Below, one piece after another: positions 16,529-24,877 of a stretch of 64,000 nt of DNA. The DNA is from JAGQIB01 sp041393395 (GTDB lineage: Bacteria; ARS69). Made by a program: the position numbers and the translations under genes. Where the stretch lies: NCBI GenBank assembly GCA_041393395.1, contig JAWKKG010000003.1:558001-622000 (forward strand), written 5' to 3'. Positions within the stretch are counted from its first letter, which is position 1, and each line of letters starts with the position of its first letter. Below the pieces are notes generated by a model that made no database searches, had not been told where the DNA came from, and worked only from the letters and a program-made list of their open reading frames with translations.

Positions 16529-19500
16529 GGCTGCTCCCGCTTCGGTTCGGACGTCGGCGGCGTGGCGGCGATCAACGGATACTCGACCTCCGGACGGTGG
16601 ACGAAGCGGGCGGCGACTCGCGGCCACAGCAGACGCTTGGCGTGCGCGGTCCACTCGTCGTCGTCGCTGCCCTCCGCCGTGGTCTGACGGATCAGCTCGG
16701 CCCAGGCGCCTTCGCCCCGGTCGTAGAACTGCCAGCTCTGCTCCTCGAGCACCTCGTCGTACGCGAGAAGGTCGTCTCCGCTCAGATCGGCCGGTCGTTC
16801 GCTCGCCATGAGAGCGTCACCGAACGCCACCAGCGTCTCGCCGATGCGGGTGGCGGAGGCACGATTCCACGGCGTCACGCCGAACGCGGCGCATTCCTGG
16901 TAGGCCTGGAGTGTGTTCTCCAGAAGTGACTTCTTCTGGGCGATGGAAGGCTCGAGCGGCAACGTGATGCGCACTCTTGCGTAGTCTTCGCGAGTTTCCT
17001 CGGCCTGGCGGAACGCGACCTCCGCGAGCAGTCCGCGATCCGCGAGCTCGCCGTGCTCGCCGGCCAGCTCGAGGTAGCGCGACAGGCTCGACGTTCCGGC
17101 GGCCGTCTTGCCGGCGGCGCCGGCCGCGGCCGGTGCGGCCGCGAGCAGACTCGAGAGCGGACGATCCGGGCCGGCCGACGCGAGCTCCTTCGTCGCGCGA
17201 TCGTGCAGGATCGCGAGCACGTTCTCCGTGTCGTCGGGGAAGCGCTCGAGATAGCGGGTGCGCAGGCGCTCGGCCTCGACCGGCTCGTCCGCCTTGGCGT
17301 AGAGATCCACGGCCTGCAGCAGCGCCGCGTCGGCGTCCGCGTCGGCCGGGAACGTCTCCGAGAAGCGTTCGTATGCGCGCGCGGCCGCGGCGGGACGCTC
17401 GGCCTTCTCCCACGTGTGTGCGATCTCGAGCGTGGCGTCGCGGGTGTACTCGCCGTCCGGGTACCGCTCCGCGAGATGCGTCCACGAGCGCACGGCATCG
17501 GCGGCGAGTCCGTCGGCCGCCCAGCCGAGCCCGGCGCGGTACAGCGCGGTCTGCGAGTGCTCCCAGTCCGGCCACTTCTCGGCGACTTCCTCGAACAGCG
17601 GTGCGGATTCGCGCCCGTCGCGTCCGGCGACCGTCGCCACGCGCTCCGCCTCGCGGAACCGGCAGTGCGGCACGAGCGGCGCGATCTCCGCCGCGACGGA
17701 ATCCGCGCCCGCCACCTGCGCGATCTCGAACGCCTGCTGGTACGCGATCGCCGCGCCCGGGAAGTCCTCGAGATCGTAGAGCGCCTGCGCGCGCAGCCGC
17801 GAGGCGGGCACCGCGCGCTCGTCGCCCGGCTCGGCCGCGAGGAAGGTCTCCCAGCCGTCGGCCGCGATCTGCTTCCAGTCGTGGCTCCAGGCGACGTTCG
17901 CCTTGCGCCACAGGAGGTCACCCACCCGCTCGTCCTGCGGCCAGCGCGACGTGAACGAGTCGATGGCGGCGAGCAGCGGGGTGGCGAGCGAGTCGGCGCC
18001 CACGGCGCTCTCGCCCGCGGGACGCGTGGACTCGTACCAGGCGTCGCGCACGGCCACACCCTGCCACTCCGCGTCCGTGCGGAACGACGCCGTGTCGGAG
18101 GCGGCCGCCCGTGCGAAGTGATCGAGCGCGGTCGGATAGCGATGCAGCGCGGCCGCGGCTTCGCCGGCGTAGTAGTGATGCGTCGGCGTGGCCGCGTGAG
18201 CGGGCCAGCCCGCCACGAGCTCCTCGTAGAGAGACAGAGCGTCGGTCCACTCGGTGGGGGCGTCGCTGTTCTGCGCGAGCTGATGGTGGTGCAGCGCGGA
18301 GGCGCGGTACGCGCCGCGCGCGAACTCGTCGCCGGCCGCGCGAAGTGAATCGGACTCGTTCGCGTTCCACCACGCGGAATCCCGGCGGAAGCGGGGAGCG
18401 AGTGCGAGCCACGACTCGCGGGCGCCGTCGGCGTCGTCCACCCGCTCGACGGTCTTGACCATGCGCGTGGCGGCGTCGAGCGCGCCCGGCGAATCGGGCC
18501 ACCGTGCGAGCCACAGCGAGTCGGCGCCGACGGCCTCCTCGAACAGCGAGAACCGGCGGAGCAGCACCCCGAGGTCGTCCAGCACTTCCGGCTCGTACGC
18601 GCGGCCGCCGTCGCGATCGAACAGGCGCGCGAACGCGGGCGCGCCGCCGGCGCGGGCCAGCGCTTCCACCAGATGGCGCTCGGCCTCCTCGCGGAGATCG
18701 GCGGTGCTCGCGGCGCCCTCGCTGGACGCGTAGAGATCGATCAGGCGACGGAACGAGAGCGCGGAGTCGTCGAACTCGTCGACGTTGAAGTGCGCCCAGC
18801 CCGCCTTGTAGAGCGCGATCGCCGCGTGCTCCGGATCGGAGCCGGCGGCCGCGGCCTCGTAGTGCTCGAGGCAGGCCGCGAAGTTCTTGTTCTGGAAGTA
18901 GTCGTCGCCGAGGCGGAGATGCGCCTCCTGCGCGTGCACGGAGCCGGGGAACGTGTTCACGAGCTCGAGCAGATGGCCGCGCGCCGCCGGGTCGCCGTCG
19001 TCGGAGAGGATCATGCCCACGTGGAAGAGCACGGCGTCGCGGTGCGCGAAGCCGGGATCCTCCACGAGCAGGTTCTGGTAGATCGCGAGCGCGGGGCCGT
19101 AGTCCACGAACGGCGCGAGCGCGCGGCCGGCCGAGACGTCGCCGCCGTCGCCCAGGAACTTCTGCATCTGCAGGTGGAAGTCATCCCGCGCCACGGACAT
19201 CAGGGCATCCGCGAGCCGGAACTGGACCTCGGAGCGCGTGCGCGAGTCCGGGTGGCGATCCAGGAACGCAAGGTAGCGATCGTGCGCGTCGTCGAGGAGA
19301 CGACGAGCGGCGCGCAAGCGGCCCGGATCGTCCGTGTCGTGCGACGTGGCCATGGCGAGCTCGTGCGTCGCCACCGCGAGGCCGTACGCGAGACGCTCGT
19401 GGTCGACGGCGAGCTGCGCCCGCGCCGACGCGACGTGTCCCTTCACGATCTCCCGCCGCGCCGTGGCGAGCTCGATCTCCAGCGCGTGCACGCGATCCTT

Positions 19501-21351
19501 CGCGGCCCGGATCCGCTCCTGCAGCGACGCGAAGCGCGCGGGATCGTTCGCAGCCAGGCGGCCGTTCCGGATCTGACGCTCGATATCACGGAGCCAGGCG
19601 ATCTGCCGGGTTCCTGCCGCCTCGAGGTCGCGGGCGCCCTGCGTCGCGCGCGGCACCCAGATCTCGCGGTGCGAGCGCTCCACGAGTCCGGGCGCGAGCT
19701 CCCCGAACGTCTGGATCCACGACTCGAACACGGAGACGAGCTCCGCGTCGGCCATGAGGATCTCCGCCGGCGTGGGCACGCCCTCCGGGAACTTCTCGGG
19801 CCGCGACGCGCCCGGACCCTCGATCCGGAAACGCTGGATCGAGCGGGCGAGAACGAGGTTGTCGCGGGCGTCGCGCAGGAAGCGCGCGGTCCGCACGACG
19901 ATGCGGCGCATCTCCTCGTCGCGCACGGAGTCGAGGCGGGCCACGATCTCGTCCGCGCGCGCGATGAGGGCATTCATCCTCGCGATGGAGGCGTCGAGCT
20001 TGCGGCCTTCGTCCACGACCTCGGTGACGCCGCGATCGAGGTACGTGGCGAGTCGGTTCGCGTCGGCCTCGGCCGCCGCGAGTTCGCGGAGCGCGACCTG
20101 CCACTCCGTGCGCGCCGTCGCGAGCGTCGCCATGTGCTGCGAGATCGCGAGGCGCTCGGCGGACATGGGCGGCGTGAGACCGGCCGGCACGTCCGGTCGG
20201 TCGGGGAGGAAGAAGCGCGTCGGGACCGGGTCGTTTTCGGGCGGTACGCGCAGGTCGCGCGCGTGGTTCGCGATGCTCCGGAACGACTCCTCCACCGGCT
20301 CGGCGTCGAGCAGGATCGTGGCGCCGTCGCCGGTGCGGGTCCACTCGCGCCACGCCCGATCCAGCGCGGCATCGTCGTCGGCGAGCTCCGCGAGCTCGCG
20401 GTCGTTCTTCTCCCAGGCCGCCTCGGCCTGGCTCAGCGCGAGGCGAGCGTCTTCCCAGCGACCCTCCCGGGCCGCGAGGAAGCCGAGCGTGACCGCCACC
20501 TCCCGCCGACGTTCGTAGCCGGGATCGTCATGCAGGAGGATCTCGAGCTCTTGCCGCGTGGCCACGGAGTCGCCGTGCTCATGCGCCGCGAGCGCGCGGG
20601 CGTGCCGCGCGGCGGACTCGAACCGCTCCGAGCCCTCGAAGTCGAGCAGGCTGCCCGGATCACGTCCCTCCGCGAGCAGATCACCGGAGAGACGCAGGCG
20701 AGCCGCCGCCACGAGGTCACGTTCCAGATCGTCCGACGGGTGCCGCTTCACGAGCGAGCGCAGATCGCCGTTCGCATCCTGGCCGGCCGCCTCGTGGGCG
20801 CGGGCCGTGAGCGCGTCCACCACCGCGTCCGGCAGCTGCGTTCCGCCTTCGATCAGCGCGAGCGCCTCGCGCGCGCGGCCGTCGCGGACCAGCAACTCGA
20901 ATGCGAGCATGCGGTCCGCGCCGTCTCCCGCGAGGTCCCCGGCCACGTCCGGATCGGACATGCCCGAGGAGAGGGCATCGAGACGCGAAAGCATGCGGGC
21001 GAGCGCCGCCCAGGCGTCGCCGTCCAACTGCATCCCGAGCTCTTCCGTCGCGCGGCGGAAGCCCTCGCGATCGCCGAGCGCACGTCGTCCCCAGGCGAGC
21101 AGGAAGTCCGCGCGCGGATCGGCCGGTCCCTCGGGATCGCGCGCGTCGAGTGCGCTCACCGCGCTCTTCACGTCGCCGTTCTCCCACGCGCCCACCGCGC
21201 GGCGCAGGCAGAACGCGTTCCAGTCCGCGTCCGTCGCGACCGGCACCGCACGCGCGACGGCGGCGGAATCGGTCGCTCCGGCGGAGACGGGCACGTCCGC
21301 GGGCGCAGCGCCCGCGACGAGCAGGCTCAGGAAAGGCGACGCGAGGGGCAT
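16525..21351 (-). CDS. Giant periplasmic TPR/coiled-coil protein (AgmK/GltI-like)
   Basis: A 1608-residue exported protein. The start at 21351 has GAGG 4 nt upstream and sits 1 bp after the preceding stop; it opens a short signal peptide (LASPFLSLLVAGAAPADV). The N-terminal third is alpha-solenoid. About residues 410-520 are heptad-rich coiled coil (ASIARMNALIARADEIVARL). From about 690 to the end there are many TPR-like repeats, clear at 795-870 (AALYKAGWAHFN-type units) and 1260-1380 (ALYRAGLGWAADGLAADAVR). No enzyme motif was seen. In Myxococcus the giant TPR protein AgmK/GltI is part of the periplasmic Glt complex driven by AglRQS. The similarity is of size, fold and neighbourhood. Confidence 0.85.
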   Translation of the reverse strand: MPLASPFLSLLVAGAAPADVPVSAGATDSAAVARAVPVATDADWNAFCLRRAVGAWENGDVKSAVSALDARDPEGPADPRADFLLAWGRRALGDREGFRRATEELGMQLDGDAWAALARMLSRLDALSSGMSDPDVAGDLAGDGADRMLAFELLVRDGRAREALALIEGGTQLPDAVVDALTARAHEAAGQDANGDLRSLVKRHPSDDLERDLVAAARLRLSGDLLAEGRDPGSLLDFEGSERFESAARHARALAAHEHGDSVATRQELEILLHDDPGYERRREVAVTLGFLAAREGRWEDARLALSQAEAAWEKNDRELAELADDDAALDRAWREWTRTGDGATILLDAEPVEESFRSIANHARDLRVPPENDPVPTRFFLPDRPDVPAGLTPPMSAERLAISQHMATLATARTEWQVALRELAAAEADANRLATYLDRGVTEVVDEGRKLDASIARMNALIARADEIVARLDSVRDEEMRRIVVRTARFLRDARDNLVLARSIQRFRIEGPGASRPEKFPEGVPTPAEILMADAELVSVFESWIQTFGELAPGLVERSHREIWVPRATQGARDLEAAGTRQIAWLRDIERQIRNGRLAANDPARFASLQERIRAAKDRVHALEIELATARREIVKGHVASARAQLAVDHERLAYGLAVATHELAMATSHDTDDPGRLRAARRLLDDAHDRYLAFLDRHPDSRTRSEVQFRLADALMSVARDDFHLQMQKFLGDGGDVSAGRALAPFVDYGPALAIYQNLLVEDPGFAHRDAVLFHVGMILSDDGDPAARGHLLELVNTFPGSVHAQEAHLRLGDDYFQNKNFAACLEHYEAAAAGSDPEHAAIALYKAGWAHFNVDEFDDSALSFRRLIDLYASSEGAASTADLREEAERHLVEALARAGGAPAFARLFDRDGGRAYEPEVLDDLGVLLRRFSLFEEAVGADSLWLARWPDSPGALDAATRMVKTVERVDDADGARESWLALAPRFRRDSAWWNANESDSLRAAGDEFARGAYRASALHHHQLAQNSDAPTEWTDALSLYEELVAGWPAHAATPTHHYYAGEAAAALHRYPTALDHFARAAASDTASFRTDAEWQGVAVRDAWYESTRPAGESAVGADSLATPLLAAIDSFTSRWPQDERVGDLLWRKANVAWSHDWKQIAADGWETFLAAEPGDERAVPASRLRAQALYDLEDFPGAAIAYQQAFEIAQVAGADSVAAEIAPLVPHCRFREAERVATVAGRDGRESAPLFEEVAEKWPDWEHSQTALYRAGLGWAADGLAADAVRSWTHLAERYPDGEYTRDATLEIAHTWEKAERPAAAARAYERFSETFPADADADAALLQAVDLYAKADEPVEAERLRTRYLERFPDDTENVLAILHDRATKELASAGPDRPLSSLLAAAPAAAGAAGKTAAGTSSLSRYLELAGEHGELADRGLLAEVAFRQAEETREDYARVRITLPLEPSIAQKKSLLENTLQAYQECAAFGVTPWNRASATRIGETLVAFGDALMASERPADLSGDDLLAYDEVLEEQSWQFYDRGEGAWAELIRQTTAEGSDDDEWTAHAKRLLWPRVAARFVHRPEVEYPLIAATPPTSEPKREQP

Positions 21352-21352
21352 G

Positions 21353-22165
21353 CTACCTCGTCCAGGTGCGGGCGTTGAGCGTGCGGGTCGGGGTGCCGGC
21401 ACCGAGGCCGGCCGCGTCGAGCTCCAGGAACGTCAGGCGATCGCGCTCCGGTTCGATCGTCACTTCGTACGGGACGGACGCGCTTCCGTTCGCGCCCTCG
21501 AACGAGACGGCGAGCACGAGCTCCCGCGGTTCCACGAACTCGTGGTACAGCTGCGTGGAGCCGCCGCGCTCGAGCGCGACTCGCGCCTCCTCGGGGAGCG
21601 CGATCCGGACGGACTCGCCGCCGGACTCGCGAAGCACCACGGTCTCCGGGATACCGGCCGCCGGCACTCCGGTGAGCAGCACCACGAGCGCGGTCGTCTG
21701 GCGGCCGATGAAGTCCTCCTCGATCTGCACGAGGCGGCCGCGCTGCTGCTCGAGCAACGTCTCCATCTCGTCCATCTCCTGCTCGAGCGGGATCAGGTCA
21801 CCCACGCTCGCGAGCAGCTCGCGGCGGCGGATCCACTCCTCGCTCACCTCCGCCGAATCGCGCGCGGCCTTGATCGCGGCCATCATGTCCTGGTACCGCA
21901 GGTAACGCGGATCGATCGGACGTGCGCTGCCGTCGCGCTCGCGGTCCAGCCTCACGAGAAGCTGGTCGAGGCGCCCGCGGAAGAAGTCCCGGTTCTCGTC
22001 CAGGAAGCGGAGAGTCGGGTGCTTCGGGGTCTCGCGCTCCTCGAGCTCGACCTTGATCGTCTCGCGCCACGCGTCCTCGGGCACGATCTCGGGCGCCGGT
22101 TCGTCGGCACGCACGAGCGCCGCGCCGACCACGATCGCGAGTCCGGTGAGGACGCGTCGCTGCAT
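21353..22165 (-). CDS. Exported coiled-coil/beta protein of the motor cluster, unknown function
   Basis: A 270-residue protein starting at 22165 and overlapping the preceding gene (ATGA); the ORF extension to 22258 is a shadow. A signal peptide (VLTGLAIVVGAALVRA) leads to a charged helical region with a coiled coil around LEQEMDEMETLLEQQRGRLV (about 120-150). A C-terminal beta-rich half follows (TALVVLLTGVPAAGIPETVVL, YHEFVEPRELVLAVSFEG) that resembles a lipocalin-like or Ig-like sandwich. I recognise no family. The tight coupling to the giant TPR gene downstream suggests a periplasmic structural partner. Confidence 0.75.
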   Translation of the reverse strand: MQRRVLTGLAIVVGAALVRADEPAPEIVPEDAWRETIKVELEERETPKHPTLRFLDENRDFFRGRLDQLLVRLDRERDGSARPIDPRYLRYQDMMAAIKAARDSAEVSEEWIRRRELLASVGDLIPLEQEMDEMETLLEQQRGRLVQIEEDFIGRQTTALVVLLTGVPAAGIPETVVLRESGGESVRIALPEEARVALERGGSTQLYHEFVEPRELVLAVSFEGANGSASVPYEVTIEPERDRLTFLELDAAGLGAGTPTRTLNARTWTR

Positions 22166-22728
22166 CAGCCTCGCCACGTCTTCACCACCTTTCCGTCGCG
22201 CGCGTCCACCACGACCCAGAGGCCCGAGGCGGACTCGGATTCGTAAACCACGGCCCACGTGGTGGCGTCCGGCGAATCGGGATTCAGCAGCCCGCGCACG
22301 AGCACCATGGAGCGAAGCTTCCCGCCGTGCTCGGTGCGGTAGGCGTTGCCCTTCTTCTCGTCCGCGGCCGCGAGCGCCGCGCCGCTGTCGATCCAGCCGG
22401 AGTCGAGCGGCGGAGCCGGGAACTCGAATCCGAGATCGGTCGCGGTGCGGATCTTTCCATCGCGGACGGAGTACGCGCGGCCCTCTTGCCGGGCCTCGGA
22501 CCAGAACAGGTAACCCCAGCGATCGGCCGTGCCGCCGCCGTCGAGGGCTTCGTCGTTCTCCACGTACACGAGCTGCGCGTCCGCGGCCCAGGCCGCGGCC
22601 GCGGAGCGGGCGAGCGACTCGCCCTGCCGTGCGGAGAACGGGTGCGAGTCGCCCGCGAACGTCGACCCGGCCCCGAACAGGGAGCCCAGGACGAGCGCGG
22701 CCGCGAACGCTCCGGTGCGGAATCTCAT
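22165..22728 (-). CDS. Exported PepSY-like small protein, unknown function
   Basis: A 187-residue protein with a signal peptide (FAAALVLGSLFGAGSTFA). The mature part alternates helix and strand. Its C-terminus (TTWAVVYESESASGLWVVVDARDGKVVKTWRG) looks like the strand-turn-strand of PepSY-like or periplasmic beta domains. No catalytic residues are evident. It overlaps the next gene by 4 nt and follows the SH3-barrel gene by 10 bp. Confidence 0.72.
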   Translation of the reverse strand: MRFRTGAFAAALVLGSLFGAGSTFAGDSHPFSARQGESLARSAAAAWAADAQLVYVENDEALDGGGTADRWGYLFWSEARQEGRAYSVRDGKIRTATDLGFEFPAPPLDSGWIDSGAALAAADEKKGNAYRTEHGGKLRSMVLVRGLLNPDSPDATTWAVVYESESASGLWVVVDARDGKVVKTWRG

Positions 22729-22738
22729 CGCGTGCCCC

Positions 22739-23578
22739 CTAGAGCAGGAAGGTCGTGCCGACCGTGAACGTGTAGTTGTTGTTCTGGCGGCGCGACTGAT
22801 CGTTGCCGGAGTCGAACCGGTAGTTCCGGAACTCCCAGCGCACGGCCGTGTGCTTCTGCACGAAGAAGTTGATGCCGCCGCCCCAGTTCCAGCCGGGCTC
22901 CGTCTCGCCCTGCATGATCTGGGCGCCGCCGCCGGCCGAGAGGTACGGCACGAGCTGGCGACCGGGCAGCAGCTTCAGGTTCGCGTTCATCTCGTAGAAC
23001 AGCATGTGGAACTGCTCGGCCTCGAGCGTGAGGTCGAACAGGGACTCCACGATCTCGGCCGGCCGGTTGACGCGCGTCCACGAGACGCCGCCTTCGACCT
23101 CGAGGTAGTCGAACAGGTAGTAGCCCACCCGTCCGCCCGCCGCGAAGGAGTTGGACTTGCGATCGAAGGAGTAGCCGCCGGCGTAGCCCGTGAGCGCGAA
23201 GCTCCCGATGCGCGAGAACATGCGCGGGTTCGGCCGGAACTCGAGGCCGGACATGTCCGTCATCTCGCGGCACAGCGATGCGTGCACCCAGCCGGTGCGC
23301 ACGTCCGAGAGCCGCACGTTGTACCACTCGCCGCGCTTCGCGAGCACCTCGTAGCGCGAGCCCTTGTCCGCGACCTCGATCACGGAGAACGTCTCGCCCG
23401 GGCCGGACCGGATGACGTTCTGGTCGGCGCGGTTCAGCTCGACGAGCTTCTTGCTCGACATGTACGGCGGGTTCGGATCGCGGCCGACGATGGCGGCCTC
23501 CGGTACTTCTCCCGGTTCGGCGGCCAGCGCGACGCCCGGGAGGAGCGCCAGCGCGCAGGCCAGGGCGACGTTTCTCAT
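22739..23578 (-). CDS. SH3b domain fused to outer-membrane beta-barrel
   Basis: A 279-residue protein starting at 23578, overlapping the previous stop (ATGA). A signal peptide (ALACALALLPGVALAAE) is followed by a bacterial SH3 domain (about 50-105: IRSGPGETFSVIEVADKGSR, then WYNVRLSDVRTGWVHASL) of the kind that binds peptidoglycan or peptides. The C-terminal ~165 residues form amphipathic strands of an eight-stranded barrel (GRVGYYLFDYLEVEGGVSWT) ending in a hydrophobic strand, NYTFTVGTTFLL. Fusing a wall-binding SH3 to a barrel could anchor the outer membrane to the cell wall or to the TPR complex. Confidence 0.82.
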   Translation of the reverse strand: MRNVALACALALLPGVALAAEPGEVPEAAIVGRDPNPPYMSSKKLVELNRADQNVIRSGPGETFSVIEVADKGSRYEVLAKRGEWYNVRLSDVRTGWVHASLCREMTDMSGLEFRPNPRMFSRIGSFALTGYAGGYSFDRKSNSFAAGGRVGYYLFDYLEVEGGVSWTRVNRPAEIVESLFDLTLEAEQFHMLFYEMNANLKLLPGRQLVPYLSAGGGAQIMQGETEPGWNWGGGINFFVQKHTAVRWEFRNYRFDSGNDQSRRQNNNYTFTVGTTFLL

Positions 23579-24255
23579 GGCTCGTTTCCTCCGATGTCCA
23601 GGATCGTGTGCGCCAGCTCGATGCGGGCGACCCAGTTCCCGAAGTTCTCGCGTCCTTCCACGATCTCGCTGCCGCTGCGATGCGCCGTGTCGAGCGCGAA
23701 CCAGCGACGTTCCGCGCCGACGGTCAGCGCGAGTCCGTGCCCGATGTCCCGTCCCACGCCGAAGCCCACCCCGAACACGGGCTCCGTGACCGACTCGAAC
23801 GCGACCGTGATCGGCTCGCCGCCCGCGTCGATCGTCAGCGTGGAGGGGGACCAGCCGATCCGCAGCGCGCCGGCACTGCCGAGCGCGAGCAGACGCACCC
23901 CGGCGACCTGCGCCAGCGCGTAGCGAGCGGTGCCCTCCATGCCGGTGAGCGTCACGTCGAGTCCGAGCTCCTGGCCGGGGATTCCCGTGCCTTGCTCGGT
24001 CGACGCCCGCCACCAGCGAACGCCCGGCTCGATCCGGCCCACGGCGGCATGGGCCGCCACGCCGAAGGCCGGCCGGACCGAGACGTCCCACCGGTAATCG
24101 GCCAGATGGGAATCCGGCGAGAGGGCTTCCGCGAAGGGCGCGATGGAAAGGGACGCGGCCGGGCAAGCGCCGGGTGAGAGAAGCCCGGCGGCGAGCAAGA
24201 TCGGGCCGAGGGCCGCCCGGACGGCGACCGCGAAGTCGGGGGAATCTCCGCGCAC
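23575..24255 (-). CDS. Outer-membrane beta-barrel protein
   Basis: A 226-residue protein with a GTG start at 24255 preceded by AGGAGAG. A signal peptide ends near PGACPAAS. Alternating strands with Gly-rich turns (VRPAFGVAAHAAVGRIEPGV, RIGWSPSTLTIDAGGEPITV) suggest a small barrel with the last strands near ARIELAHTILD. It overlaps the SH3-barrel gene by 4 nt, so the two may form a pair. Confidence 0.72.
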   Translation of the reverse strand: MRGDSPDFAVAVRAALGPILLAAGLLSPGACPAASLSIAPFAEALSPDSHLADYRWDVSVRPAFGVAAHAAVGRIEPGVRWWRASTEQGTGIPGQELGLDVTLTGMEGTARYALAQVAGVRLLALGSAGALRIGWSPSTLTIDAGGEPITVAFESVTEPVFGVGFGVGRDIGHGLALTVGAERRWFALDTAHRSGSEIVEGRENFGNWVARIELAHTILDIGGNEP

Positions 24256-24265
24256 GTCGCCTCTC

Positions 24266-24877
24266 CTACGGGGTCGGGGACCCGCTCTCGAGCGCGATTC
24301 CCGTGGCGAGGATCTCGTACTCGTCGGTGAAGAAGGGAGTGACGACCTCGATCTCCTCGCCGGTGGAGAGGCGGACCTCCTCCACGTCGCCGAAGTAGAG
24401 GAGAAGGAACAGTCCGGTCGTCGGGCCGACCGCCGTGGTGTCCGCGACGACGTCGTCCGGCATCGGCGGCGTGACGCCCGCGGCCTCGATCGAGAGGTCG
24501 TAGTCCCGGATCAGGTGATCGAATCCGGTCGACGGACGCGCCACGAATCCGAGCGAGCGCGAGTTCCGCAGGACGAGATCCACCATCTGGGCGCGCGCGA
24601 GCCAGTCGTCCGTGGTGAAGTCCACGTCGGCCGGAGTGAGGGTGTCCGAGGCGCGAACCTCCGCCACCACGGCTCCGGTCAGGAGCTCGCGATAAGTGAT
24701 GCGTGCGCTGAGCGCGATCTCAGACGGAGTCCCCTCCGTCACCGCCACCGCGCTGGGTCCGCTCATGATCTCGAGCTTCGTCCAGCGATCCTCGATCGGC
24801 GGCTCCCCGAGGCAGCCGGCGGAGACGAGCCCCGCCAGCGCCACGGTGGAGAGCGCTCTTGCCCGCGAGTGGCTCAT
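24266..24877 (-). CDS. Lipoprotein of unknown function
   Basis: A 203-residue lipoprotein with the lipobox SAGC after an N-terminal hydrophobic stretch. The mature part (DRWTKLEIMSGPSAVAV, LRNSRSLGFVARPSTGFDHLIRDYDL) looks beta-rich, like an Ig or lipocalin-type periplasmic domain. No family is recognised. The start overlaps the stop of the NHL propeller gene (ATGA). It may carry or recruit that propeller at the outer membrane, which is inference from coupling only. Confidence 0.75.
   Translation of the reverse strand: MSHSRARALSTVALAGLVSAGCLGEPPIEDRWTKLEIMSGPSAVAVTEGTPSEIALSARITYRELLTGAVVAEVRASDTLTPADVDFTTDDWLARAQMVDLVLRNSRSLGFVARPSTGFDHLIRDYDLSIEAAGVTPPMPDDVVADTTAVGPTTGLFLLLYFGDVEEVRLSTGEEIEVVTPFFTDEYEILATGIALESGSPTP

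Noticed and set aside
18673..21378. 901-residue plus-strand ORF
   Set aside because: Antisense shadow of the giant TPR gene; no signal peptide, ribosome-binding site or recognisable domain.
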